NCBI RefSeq assembly: GCF_008831285.2
Contig: NC_045142.1
Coordinates: 4,907,501-4,971,500, forward strand
Origin: Nymphaea colorata
Lineage: Eukaryota; Streptophyta; Magnoliopsida; Nymphaeales; Nymphaeaceae
DNA: 64,000 nucleotides
Direction of reading: 5' to 3'
Shown: positions 39,401 through 49,104 of the stretch, in pieces
Layout: the number at the start of each line of letters is the position of its first letter
Numbering within the stretch: the stretch's first letter is position 1
Notes under the pieces: model-generated
The model's input: only the letters and a program-made list of their open reading frames with translations
The model's database searches: none
What the model was told of the DNA's origin: nothing
Made by a program: the position numbers and the translations under genes

Positions 39401-40638
39401 ACCCGCTCACTTTATCGTAAACGGAGTGAAATTTCACCCTGATGGTTTTTTGTGTCAGGCGGGTGAAACTTCACCCGTCCGTACTTATTTTACCCCTTCC
39501 TTTCATTTTACCCTGGCTATCAAATGGGGCCTAAGGTACGGATACCGACAACAAAAAATGGATACATGAATACAGTTGAATATATTTGTAAAATATTGTA
39601 AAAAGTTAAAATTAAAAAAAAATTTAATTAAACATGTAATATAAATACAAATAGTACGTCTTAATGACCAATCACCGACAGCCAACCAATGGAAAATGAG
39701 TTAAAAAAAAAATTAAATCAGGTAAAAATAAGTTATTTAAATCGGCTCCAATCCAAACGCCTTTATGAATGAACGCAATAAGCTGGGAAGTGAAAAAGGC
39801 GAATTTTCTACAAGATGTATTGAATTTAAATGGCAAACGTGCCCCAAAGACAACGCATGAAAGTAGATATCTTTTCATCTTACCTTACAAAATCCTTCGC
39901 TCCGAAGGCCGTCCGGTTCCTCCATAGGAGAACGTCTTCTTCGCTGTTCGTTTGGTACATGCCCGTCTCCAGTTCCCTAATTTCGAGAGTGGAGATGAAG
40001 GGTATCCGGTCGGGCGACGTCTGAGCAACACAGACGCTGATGTTGTCTCTCTTGGGTGCATATATTACTTCATGATAGTAGGACTCGCTGGATGAAGTCT
40101 CCACGGTCAACCAAGGGTTGCCATCAAACTGAAGATCGAAGGATGGTGGCGACGACTTTCCGTCATAGTTGCCATAGAAGAAGGATGTCCTTACCATGTG
40201 CTTCCTTCCCCTCGCCACGCCTGGGATGACGTAGCAGCTTTTCTTTTGGAAGGGAAAGTAACGGAGGGTCTGATCTTCTTGGGCGTATGTATTGGTAACC
40301 TGGACCTTCGCAGATTTGCCTGTCATGATGTAACCGTCGTCGACCACCCAATTGGTGCCCAACTCGTCGGTGCTGTTGGCTGTTCCTCCACAGTCAATGC
40401 TCAAAAACACTGAGAAACAGAGGAAACTTACCGGCTATCATACAAGAAGGCATCCCTTTCGGAATAAAAAGCACTAATTATGCCGACTATCAATGTGAGC
40501 ATGTGTATTTCTTGATTGACAAATCAACAAAAAAAAGCCTCAGGTGAGATGATGACTAGAATACTTACTTGTGCCAGCAAATCCGGAGATAATTTGAACT
40601 GCAATGCATAAGCCAAAAAGGAAGGGGAAGCTTGCCAT
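27724..40638 (-). CDS. Malectin-like LRR receptor kinase, copy A (intact, 13 exons)
   Basis: Complete LRR-I type receptor-like kinase that should sit in the plasma membrane. My spliced exons are 40569-40638, 39884-40409, 35766-36253, 34778-34910, 33728-33796, 33565-33636, 32017-32088, 31526-31716, 30028-30245, 29809-29935, 29180-29248, 28911-29091 and 27724-28150. They total 2643 nt, or 880 aa plus a TAG stop. Every junction is GT-AG and every phase closes without a stop. Order: signal peptide (residues 1-22), malectin-like region (about 24-361), LRR region (362-477), TM helix (502-523), kinase (about 574-850). The start ATG opens a hydrophobic leader aligned with those of copies B and C. Intron 2 is long (3.6 kb) because of transposon insertions. 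The family is known in defence and symbiosis signalling; the ligand cannot be read from sequence. The acceptor of exon 9 is the least certain junction. No frameshift or lost catalytic residue is seen. Confidence 0.93.
31526..31716 (-). CDS. Copy A exon 8: juxtamembrane and TM helix
   Basis: This 191-nt exon encodes a Pro-rich stalk ([11 protein letters not shown]), then a hydrophobic helix beginning [18 protein letters not shown] (about residues 502-523), then a basic stop-transfer YARLRSQ. It marks the boundary between the extracellular LRRs and the cytoplasmic kinase. A 25-base stretch of this exon recurs exactly at about 14860-14884. Confidence 0.9.
31752..31795. repeat. (TA)n microsatellite in copy A intron 7
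   Basis: An AT/TA run just upstream, in the sense of transcription, of exon 8, ending about 36 bp from its acceptor. Length changes here could affect branch-point spacing. Confidence 0.9.
32017..34910 (-). CDS. Copy A exons 4-7: LRR region
   Basis: Exon 4 (34778-34910) holds the conserved WAGDPCLP and a WDWLNC cap motif that precede the repeats in LRR-I receptors. Exons 5 (33728-33796, 69 nt), 6 (33565-33636, 72 nt) and 7 (32017-32088, 72 nt) each encode one repeat: [26 protein letters not shown] and [13 protein letters not shown]. One repeat per 72-nt phase-2 exon is the usual layout of plant LRR-RLK genes. These exons fall in short ORFs and were found by translating between splice sites. 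Confidence 0.9.
33108..33380. mobile_element. Small hAT-like MITE in copy A intron 6
   Basis: Begins TTAGGAATGTCAACG and ends GATATTGACATCACC in inverted arrangement. Subterminal AATCCAAAT/ATTTGGAT motifs are arranged as in the larger element at 14893. About 270 bp with no coding frame. Confidence 0.45.
35399..35700. mobile_element. MITE-like sequence in copy A intron 3
   Basis: Begins GGGTGTTTTTGGATGACATC and has the GGATGAC/CATCTAGATG motifs and poly-A tracts usual for small plant elements. Copy C has no equivalent in its visible intron 3. Confidence 0.35.
35766..40409 (-). CDS. Copy A exons 2-3: malectin-like ectodomain
   Basis: Exon 2 (39884-40409) and exon 3 (35766-36253) code for about 338 residues of the malectin-like carbohydrate-binding-type domain. 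Exon 2 opens with the family hallmark FLSIDCGG, carries [15 protein letters not shown] and SFFYGNYDG, and ends KDFVR. Exon 3 starts [13 protein letters not shown] and ends with [13 protein letters not shown], the usual hinge before the LRRs. There are several N-x-S/T sequons (for example NTS, NAT, NLT), as expected for a secreted domain. The introns are 159 bp before exon 2 and 3630 bp between the two exons. Confidence 0.92.
36365..36408. repeat. (TA)n microsatellite in copy A intron 2
   Basis: An AT/TA run beginning 112 bp into intron 2. The duplicated fragment upstream of copy A has only ATATAT at the matching place (42000-42006), so the repeat expanded after the duplication. It is followed by a GGGCCGG-bounded repeat (36410-36650). 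Confidence 0.9.
37671..39531. mobile_element. PIF/Harbinger-like element in copy A intron 2
   Basis: The left end GGGGTTCGTTTGATTG and the right end ATCAAATGGGGCC form an imperfect inverted terminal repeat flanked by TTA and TAA, the pattern of PIF/Harbinger elements. Inside are a subterminal repeat (AATTTAACGTGGTAAATTTA, about three times, 37690-37890), a purine-rich tract (39080-39300) and a 60-bp tandem duplication (39317-39435). Long Ser/Phe-rich frames (for example 38622-39209) are composition artefacts. The duplicate of this intron at 42880-42910 lacks the insertion. Confidence 0.6.
40569..40638 (-). CDS. Copy A exon 1: signal peptide
   Basis: The exon encodes 23 codons plus one base, beginning [20 protein letters not shown]. 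The hydrophobic stretch followed by small residues is a classic secretory signal. It ends at a consensus GTAAGT donor, leaving phase 1. The first base joins TG of exon 2, giving a Met codon before FLSIDC. Copies B and C have an exon 1 of the same design, 73 nt long, beginning MAGSVVLFAGLCI. Confidence 0.88.
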
Positions 40639-41579
40639 CTTCACTGCACTGCAAATACAAGTACCTATGCTCTGGCCATTTCAGAAGCTGAACCAGCCTT
40701 CTTCACCGGCAAACTTTGCGAGGAGAGACTAGAGAAGTCCGGTTGATGTTTTTCTCTTGAGGCAAGCGTTCTCCGTAATTAAGGCGTCAATCGAAATGAT
40801 ATTTTTCAGAGAATATTCTAAACTCGGAAGACTTAATAGAAGTCTCCTTTCAACGATTATTCAATCATGTATGCCTAGAGTTTCCCTACTGGCCGTGGGT
40901 GCAATCCATGTGATTACACTTGCGTGTGTGGGCATTTTTTAAATTTCTTAGAAAGGAAGTAGTCATTCTAGACGTTTTTTACAATCATTTTTTATCTTTT
41001 TAATTTTATTATTATTATTTTAAACGGAGTGTTTTGGACATTCCCAACCCTGTGCACCAATTTTTGGGTGGAATGAAGTATTTGATTTGAGAAGGAGTAG
41101 GTGCATTATGTGTTATGCGCCTAACGGGGATGGGCATATCTTGTTTGACTTTGCTTCACGCAACGATTATAAGAATTTTGGTTCTGGTTCAAGTGAGGTC
41201 GTTACAGCTAGAAGCCCCTCATCCTGTTAATCAATTCATAGGACATGATCACATAGGCAATTGAGGGATATTCTATGATGGTCGTCCATCATTGAGACGA
41301 CTCCCTTGAATTAGTTATATGAATCCGAGACTTTTCTAAGAGTGAATTAGAACTCATTCACAATGACCTGCATTTAATGGTGGACTTGAATTGATAGTGA
41401 GTCTTAGATGATAATTCCAATTCATGAGTTGTGTTCTCCACCTAACCATAAAAGCAGTAGGAATATATTCTCTTAGAAACAACTATTATTTCCAGTTAGG
41501 TAGAAGAGCTAGATCGAGTTCCGTGCACAACTCTGTGCACGCAACAAATATATACTCCAACAAAAAAGAAAGGGTGGGG
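40639..41579 (-). promoter_or_regulatory. Upstream region of copy A
   Basis: The first 140 bp before the ATG contain the leader block shared with copies B and C (TTCAGAAGCTGAACCAGCC and TTGATGTTTTTCTC). Beyond about 40800 there is no similarity to B or C, so copy A has its own distal promoter. No gene is seen up to 41579. Confidence 0.55.
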
Positions 41580-41609
41580 GATAGAGAGAGAGAGGAGGAG
41601 GAGAGAAAG

Positions 41610-41950
41610 AGAGAGAGACCATCGTTTCTCCTAGTTCCGTCAGAGGGATGATTGGATCGTTGTTCCGCTTGATGCCATCAACCAGGAAATCGAACGACGT
41701 GCTCTTATTTTGATACGTAACTCTAACACATCCGAAAGTAGAAAGTGTAGTAACAGGCAGCAACATCCAGGAGAATTTTCGAAGAGGGGGTGACGTTATG
41801 AGTCGTCGCGTTGCTCGTCGCAGGTGTTATCGCATGGGCCAACGCCTGTCCCGGTATATCTCTCGAGTTCTGGATGGAGCTCGTATTATCTCTAATTGCC
41901 ACACTAATTGTGCCATTAATTGCAGTGCAGTTGGATGCTTGTATATTGAT
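41610..41950 (-). pseudogene. Duplicated, decayed malectin exon 3 upstream of copy A
   Basis: Minus-strand sequence reads [35 protein letters not shown], then after a frame change [19 protein letters not shown]. This is exon 3 of copy A. Relative to copy A (35766-36253) it lacks the conserved 5' start of the exon, has a frameshift near 41730, and has lost about 145 bp between the equivalents of 35786 and 35931. It keeps the donor end and the adjacent polypurine tract (41580-41622). The sequence to its right (41960-42010, 42190-42285 and 42610-42900) matches intron 2 of copy A, so a larger piece was duplicated. Confidence 0.82.
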
Positions 41951-42289
41951 CACCGCGCTATTCCTGTTATCAATCGCCCTTTAAGATGTTCAATGCCAGT
42001 CATATATTTGGGGTCCGTGTGGTCGGTTGCTTCAAGGAACTAAGTCTGGTTATCGATCCTACCCCAAAAAATAAAAAAGGCAAAAAAATGGCGTTTGCGA
42101 AATTTGGATACGTCAAAACGGGGCGAAGTTTGAGGTGTGACAATAATGTGTGGAAGTGTTGTTGAAATAGAAGGCAAAAAAAAACTCCAGCTCGAGATCT
42201 AGTTTTTTAACTATTCTGTCATTATATTTCAGCATTCATTGTGTAGTCAAGTCAAGCCAAGCTTAAACAAGTCGAGTTTGCACATTTGT

Positions 42290-42609
42290 TGTTAGGAACA
42301 ACACACAAAACAACACTCAGTCGCACACTCAAGAGGAGGTTAGAAGCAGCAAGGAAGAAGACAACGATTTACATGGTTCGAAACAATAATCTCCTACGTC
42401 CATGGTCGCACAGATCTCTTGTATTCTCTCTCACAGGAACATACAGACACACTACCACAGAAGCGGCGGCTATCCTCTAAACATAAGGATTAGGGCAAAC
42501 CCGCATTCGTACAAAATGACATATATGCGATATTGCATATGAGTGTCCAGTATGGATCAAGTGTATTGCATATGAGTGTCCAGTATGGATCAAGTTTCAT
42601 ACACCAACA
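42290..42609 (-). mobile_element. Solo LTR, 320 bp, with target duplication TTTGT
   Basis: Starts TGTTAGGAACAACAC and ends CACCAACA, flanked on both sides by TTTGT (42285-42289 and 42610-42614). TG...CA ends plus an exact 5-bp duplication identify an LTR. The reverse strand carries a CGAACCATGTAAATCGT motif common in plant copia LTRs, so it is probably on the minus strand. It contains a 33-bp tandem duplication (about 42532-42596). Intron 2 of copy A (about 37400) is the empty counterpart. Confidence 0.88.
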
Positions 42610-42959
42610 TTTGTTGCATACATTCAAACTAGATCTCGGCTCATTTATAAGCAAGTTGTGTTCGAATCAAGTTTTGACGAGCGAGTTTTAGTGGAACTGG
42701 CTTGATTGGTTGTGCGGCTCTAGTGTTAAGGCCTTTTAGCCCTGTGATTGTAAATAACAACGTATCTTTTTGTTCTTTCTTCATTATACGAAGCCAGCCA
42801 ATTTGGATCAGAAGCAAATATGAAAATACTTGTCAAAAATACAGTTCAACGAAAGGAAAAATGCCTCGCCGAAGTACGTTTAACTCTTGAGACGGTTTGT
42901 ATCAGGTATGGATACAGGGACACCGGTATATGCACAACAATTTAACCCAAGTCTAACAT

Positions 42960-43175
42960 ACTCGGGCTTGGATCTCAAGTATTGAATGTTGGATCCTAAG
43001 GATTAGATTTTGGATCTTAGATTATGTATATTGGATCTTAGATCTTGGATCTCAAGTCTTAAATTTTGGATCTTAGACTTTGGATTTTGAATTTTAGATC
43101 AGATTTCATGTAATGAGCCTTGAATCATAACTTTCAGATCATAGATTTTGGATTTTGAACCTTAGATTGCCAGTG
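42960..43175. repeat. Short-period degenerate repeat (TTGGATCTTAGA)
   Basis: About a dozen variants of TTGGATCTTAGA / TTGGATCTCAAG follow one another with spacings of roughly 12-25 bp. It is non-coding and the flanks are unremarkable. Confidence 0.75.
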
Positions 43176-44084
43176 GCGAAGCGGGAAGTTCCTAACTAAC
43201 GGTCACTGTTGCTTCAAATTTCAAACTTCATTGCGCAATATTATGTTAAAAAGAAAATTAAAACTAAAAAATTATCTATACGTAAATAAAGCAAATTCTT
43301 TGGGCTAGAGTTTACGTCGACTTGGGGTCCTCCACAGGTTTCTCCCGTACTGACGAAGCCCTTGAGATCTTTGCGTGGTCAAAACTTTGTGGAGTTTATG
43401 ATGTTGGGCAACTGGCTTTTCTTTATACGGCTTTTTTTTTGCTTGGGGAATGGTAAGCAAAATTGTTGTTTACTTACTTGCTTGGGGGTCTTAGGACTCT
43501 TCCTTTGGCTAGGATGCCTGGTATGGGGAGCCTTTAACACCGGGGCCTCTTTTCCCACGTAGCCACAACTTCTCATACACAGGGCATAAGCCTCCTTCAT
43601 GTCAACTGCTTACTCTGTAGTTGTCGTATTTCAAAGTTCGTGATCTGTGACTTTCATTCAATTACGGGCATTTCAAGTAACAATCAAGTGAGCAGAAGAT
43701 TAAAAATTTCTCCTTGGCCCAAATTAGCCAAACTAAGAAAAAGTTGAAAAGTCATGTGAATACAGATTATAGTCCATGTTTATTCTTGTAATTATGTATA
43801 GTCACGGTTCTTCATTGTCTGTTAGGCCACCAGAGGAAAGTTGATTTATTGAATCCATTGCTGCTCACCTATTTATTCAAGGTTGTTGAATGTAGGACTG
43901 ATCCATTCATGAAAATTTGGATCTGTAAAATCATTTAATTCTTCATAGATGGTTCTCTAAGCAACCACAATAACATACTCAGGTTGGGCAAGATGATAAC
44001 ATGATTGAGAATAGGAGTGGAGACACCTCTGGTCAGATTCTGCCCTAGTCAGCATAGAGCTGATGGCAGCTTGTTGTCTATGGC
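43176..44084. other. Intergenic, nothing recognised
   Basis: Overlapping frames on both strands at 43362-43600 have no recognisable domain. The rest is AT-rich with no clear repeat. Confidence 0.5.
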
Positions 44085-44990
44085 AACTGACAATGTAACA
44101 GTCAAATATAGGTCAGATATTCAATACAATTGGAATACTTTGTCAAAGGTCATTAACAAATTTGGTAACATGAACCAAAAAAATTTATTTTTACGATATG
44201 TATCAATAATAAATTTGCTAATATAAACCGACAACATTTTTTTTCACCAAAATTTGTGAATGACTATCATGGAATGTTGTAACATCTCCTAAAACAAAGG
44301 AGAAGATTGAGATGTTATATAACTTGTCACCCTGGTTTGATGTGGTGGAAACACCTCTCTTATGCAATTAGGTGATTCATTACATAGAATGACATAAGTG
44401 TTTTATTTTTATTTTCTCCCTTTGAACCTTTTGTGCTACATGAAGGTTCATCCTATGTAGTATATTGAGATTCACCTTCTGCATCTCCTTCATCCTCAAG
44501 GTCCCGTTTGATGTCAAGGTCAAATTTGGAACGTTAAAGTTACCGTGAAAAGAATAATCCATGGTAAAAAGTTGAACCCTCTAAGGTCCAACTTTTTTCC
44601 AAGGTAAAATTACTCTATTCCATCTAATTTAGCGGGGTAATTTTTCTTATGTTTAATTTGAGAAGGGAAAGCCATACAAAAACTTGCAGTTTCCTTCGAT
44701 GCATAGTAAAATTCTTGTGCATCAAAGGGGATCCAAGGGACAGCATGGATCTGAGGCACAGTGCAGTCAAATTTCTTGAGACCATGATCATGATCTTGCT
44801 CCTGCCTTTAGGTGTTTTCATGCATTAAGGATGTAGGGTAAAGCAGACAAGTTCCCTAGTATTTGTGTTTTTGTTTTTCAATTTCCCAAAGATTGTTCTT
44901 GTTTACTGCACTTTCTTTTCAATAACCTTACGCTGAAATTCTATGTGCATGTGGTACTTACTCTTGATCTAATTGCTGGTTAATGTTCAT
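44085..44990. repeat. Two-copy repeat, copy 1 (empty site)
   Basis: Matches 46015-47395. At about 44330 it has a single TTGTCACC, where copy 2 carries a 768-bp insertion. It also has its own insertion of about 200 bp (about 44505-44700, CCCGTTTGATGTCAAGG...), resembling the ends of the element at 37671. The minus-strand frame KEMQKVNLNILHRMNL is kept in both copies. Confidence 0.7.
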
Positions 44991-45184
44991 GTGATCAAAT
45001 GTATGTAGGTTTATGCAACCATGGTCATCAATCTCTGCAAACGTCGTTATGACGATCATCCGCCTATCGTGGCTTAGCTTCATTTGATTTAGCATATATT
45101 ATTGTTTACTTTTATGTACTCATTGAACAACTTCTGAGAACTTGACCATGCAATTACATATCTGGTGATAGTGATCAGTAAGAA

Positions 45185-46014
45185 TAAGGGCCGGACCCAA
45201 GGTAGGTCCTCCATGGGCCCTAGTCCCACCTGAATTTTTTTTCAAAAAAAAAAAAATACATGTAAATTTTTAAAATTTCAATTGTTTTATATAAAAATTT
45301 AAAAATATGATATTTTCACGTTAATCAAAATTTAAAAACTTTAATTTGGTCAGCCTTACAAAAAAATTTTGTGTCCACCCTGACAAGGAAGTATAGGTGA
45401 TAGGTAAAGGCAAAAGGTGACCGGTAAAGGCAGGGGGAAGAGGACAGGTGGGGTGGAGTAGAAGGGAGAGAGTGGGCTAGGGAAAATGGCGTCGAAAAAA
45501 GAGGCTTTGTGTGTCTTCGGCCCATTTGACCCTGTGTTAATATGGGCCATTAGATCAAGCACAATCCAACTGCTCATGGCATTGCACTGCACCGACGATG
45601 CCGTGTCCATCTCAATTCTAATTTCGCGAAGTAGAAAAAGTAGAGCAGACAATAAGAAGACTACGCCCAAACGGGTATCCCTTTGCCTTTTTTGCACCGT
45701 ACCATTGGAATTTAAAACTGAAAAAACGGACTGGTTTAATGTTCTTATACGAAAACAATGGAGCAGTACAGCGAGTCCCTCCATTCCTCCCAGCTCGACC
45801 TCGCTCCTCGTTGCAGACTGCAGGTACGCTCTATCTCTATTTCGTTTATGATTTTGTTTCCTCACCTGCGCCTCCCCGCTTGAAACTAATTTCTCATGCC
45901 TATTCTTTTTGTATCGTGTTGATAATGAAGATGGCTGTGGTGGTAGTTAGACTTTTGGATGATAAATTCACAGTGGTATTTAGAAAGAAAATTGTAGATT
46001 GTAGGTTATTCACA
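45185..46014. other. Repeat and gene-like 5' segment of unknown origin
   Basis: Positions 45190-45380 belong to the GGCCC-type dispersed repeat also seen at 22820-23000. Positions 45400-45870 are GC-richer, with long frames on both strands (45486-45851 plus; 45356-45865 minus), neither recognisable. A TTGCAGACTGCAGGTACGCT stretch at 45812 looks like an exon edge with donor, so this could be a captured first exon, but I cannot assign it. Confidence 0.35.
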
Positions 46015-47395
46015 TGACAGTCAAATCTAGGTCAGATATTCAATACAATTGGAACACTCTGTCAAACGTCATTAACAAATTTGGTAACATGAACCAAAAA
46101 AAAAATTTTTAACCATATTTATCAATAATAAATTTGCTAACAAGTTTGCTAATATAAACCAACAATATTTTTTTACCAAAATTTGGTAATGGCTATCATG
46201 TAAATATTGTAACTTCTCCTAAAATAAAGGAGACGATTGGGATGTTATATAACTTGTCACCTTTATGTTGTCAAGGCGCGCCTAGCGCCTTGTTTTTAGT
46301 TTTGTTGTGTTAACAATTACAAAATAAAATTATGTACTTACTGACTGAACTGTAAAGTTATATTTCAATTAAAACTTGAAAAACTGTTTTGTTTGTGTTT
46401 ACGTGACAGACTAACAGTACATTTCCAGCTTGTTTACATGCTTCGAAAAGTGTGATGTTCTGTTCTAGCTGAGGCCTTATTTTGATACACAAAAGAAGAC
46501 ATGTCATTATTGTTTACATACTGGACACAATGCTTGCATTTCTTATAGATTATTTCAATTGTAGACCTGATAGACTATTTCATTAGAATCATTTTCAAAC
46601 AAAAATTGTATCAAATCAGTAGATATAATATACATTACAAGTTTACAACAGATTGTACATATAACATATAATATACACTATACCAGATTGAACAAATCAG
46701 TACATATAATATACATTATAACAGATTCAACTGCAGATGGAACCACTTTAAAAATTGCTTTTGATTGTACTAATATACATATATAACACATTAATATACA
46801 ATACGTAAATATATAATAGTTCAGATTGTACATATATTATACATTACAACATATTGTACATAGAATAGACAATAAAATCAAAGGCATATATCTCCCACCG
46901 ACTGGGCATGCTAGCACCTAGTCCGGCCTAGGTGCCAGCACCACACTAAGTGATGGACTTAGGCGATGGGTGTGGACTGGCGCCTAGTCCAGACCTATGC
47001 CGACCCTAGGCGACACCTTAATAAAATAGTTGTCACCATCGTTTGATGTGGTGGAAATACCGCTCTCATGCCATTAGGTGATTCAATACATAGAACGACA
47101 TAAATATTTCTATCAACTTCCTTTGAACCTTCATTTTGTATTGTTTGTGTTCCATCAAGGTTCATCCTTTGTAGTCTATTGACATTCACCTTCTGCATCT
47201 CCTTCAAACTCAAGGATCAGGATGGATCTGAAAGGGAGGCACAGATCACTCAAACCAAACGCTCGCTTCCTAGTATTTGTGTTTTTTTCTTTTTCAATTT
47301 CTCAATGATTTTTCTTGTTTACTGCACTTTCTTTTCAACAACCTTGCGCTGAAATTATATATGCATGTGGTATTCTCGATCTAATTGCTGCTTGA
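46015..47395. repeat. Two-copy repeat, copy 2 (with hAT insertion)
   Basis: Homologous to 44085-44990 on both sides of the insertion at 46262-47029. Shared right-hand landmarks are CTTCTGCATCTCCTTCA and TGTTTACTGCACTTTCTTTTC. Confidence 0.75.
46262..47029. mobile_element. hAT-like non-autonomous element, 768 bp
   Basis: Flanked by exact 8-bp duplications TTGTCACC (46254-46261 and 47030-47037), the hallmark of hAT insertion. The ends carry AAGGCGCGCCTAGCGCC and CCCTAGGCGACACCTT motifs. The interior is AT-rich with repeated ATATAATATACA stretches and no transposase. The paralogous site near 44330 has a single TTGTCACC, which confirms the insertion. Confidence 0.88.
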
Positions 47396-48774
47396 CAAAA
47401 CGTAGAAACATACAACCTTGAAATTAATCAACCTTTACAGTAATTGAAAAAAAATTCTTAACACATGACAACCACTTTGGAGGTATTAGCACATGTTAAT
47501 CGTATTTTGCACTACTTATATGATCAACAAATATGCTCTCGATTGGATCTAAGATATAGACTCAGGTTAGGTTCTAGATCAAAATTACAGGCCAAAATTG
47601 ATTGGTTGCATTTCACTTTACTCTGAAATCCAAATTCTTAAATATAAAATCCAGATCCAAATATCAACCAAAACAGATTTATATCAAAGGAAGACGTTGA
47701 TTTTAAAAATTTAAATGTATAAAAGAAATCAGGAAATGTATCCAGAATATCTGGAAATCCATCCATGCTCTTAATTGGACAGTTCGCCATATAGACCCTA
47801 TAAAGATCCAAGCCCAAAATCCAAATATTATAGACCCTATAAAGATCCAAGCCCAAAATCCAAACATTAGGCAGAGGTAAAGCAAGAAATTTTTCATGAG
47901 AGATGCTGAATTATAGTTTTAAAATTTTGACATGGGTCCAAAATATTATTTTCAAAATTCTTCTAGAAGATAAGTATTTTTTTTAATTTTAATGAAAATT
48001 TTTAAAAAAATTGAGTGGAGGAGAGCTAAAAATTTTTCATGAGAGGAGCCGAATTATAGTTTCAATTTTATGACAAGGGTCAAATTATCTTTTTCAAAAT
48101 TTTTATATAAGATAACTGAAATTTTCTAAAATCATGCAAATTTTATTTTATTTTTTTGGGGATGGGGGCAGTTCTGCGGGCTCTCTACTCTTCTAGGTTG
48201 GCATGTGGTAATTCCACCAAAGTGGTTTTATGGAGCCCTATTTAGTCCGATATTTTTTAATATTTTTATTTTAATAATAATATATATTTTATTATTAAAA
48301 ATATAATTTATATTTAAAATATAATTTATATTTAAAATATAATTTATATTTAAAATATATTTTTTATTTTAACCAAGCCGCTTTGGGCTGGGGTATGCTT
48401 AAAAACATATTTAATATGTTAGTTTACTTTTTTTTGTTTCGGTTTGGAAGAGTTTTACAGGAAGAACATTTCATAAGTCAGGTTTTGACCATGGTTTTAT
48501 ATCAAAACATCACTGAAGTCAGTTTTTTCCATTCAAAACTTTCAAGGAGTGGGTGCAAAAAGGCGAAATATGAGTTCAAGCGTCTCAAAAAAAAATCTCG
48601 ATCAAGTAAAAAGGCGTGCAGTGCCTTTTAAAATGGATACCCCCGCACACATCATTTAGGTGTACACATACATTCATTGCTTTCATCGTGTATATATTTT
48701 TACCACTCAATAAAAATGGTGAGTGCTAGTTATAAATTTTTGTTTTCTCTGTAACCACAGGGGAATAATTTTAA
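47396..48774. repeat. Short tandem repeats and AT-rich sequence
   Basis: A 37-bp unit repeated twice (about 47794-47868, ATAGACCCTATAAAGATCCA), two neighbouring copies of an AGAGCTAAAAATTTTTCATG-type repeat (47880-48120), and an 18-bp unit AAAATATAATTTATATTT three times (about 48297-48352). Short frames are not conserved. Confidence 0.7.
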
Positions 48775-49048
48775 TGTGGATCGATACCCATTTGTCTCCT
48801 ACCTAAAAGGGGTGGGGTCCACTTGCAGTTACGAACTTAATTCTAAGCAATACTCAAACTTAGTGTTTAATCACTTAATCTCTCTAATCGGTGCTTCATA
48901 GAAGCAAACCCGGAAAACAAATCTCTCTTCTTCTTCCTCTTCTCAATCTGTTTCAGATGCTGCTTCATGAGTGAGATGCTAAGGGTAAATCTGCTGTACA
49001 AAAACGAAGAACTGAACATAGGTGATGATCCGCTACATTTTATCTAAA
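48775..49048 (+). repeat. 5' LTR (with internal deletion)
   Basis: Aligns with the 3' LTR from ACCCATTTGTCTC to CGCTACATTTTATC. It lacks about 80 bp present in the 3' LTR between GCTTAATTCT and GCAATACTC, and several bases near its start. The 3' end reads TAAA where the other LTR has TACA. Confidence 0.75.
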
Positions 49049-49049
49049 T

Positions 49050-49061
49050 TGGTATCAGAGC
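49050..49061 (+). other. Primer-binding site (tRNA-iMet)
   Basis: TGGTATCAGAGC, complementary to the 3' end of plant initiator tRNA-Met and placed two bases after the LTR end. It sets the orientation of the element. Confidence 0.88.
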
Positions 49062-49104
49062 GTCAGGTTCTTTCTAATTTCAGTAAGTCTCTATAAATGC
49101 TAGA

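Noticed and set aside
45356-45865. Long open frames on both strands (169 and 121 codons)
   Set aside because: They overlap each other in GC-richer DNA, show no domain, and cannot both be real; kept only as an unassigned segment.
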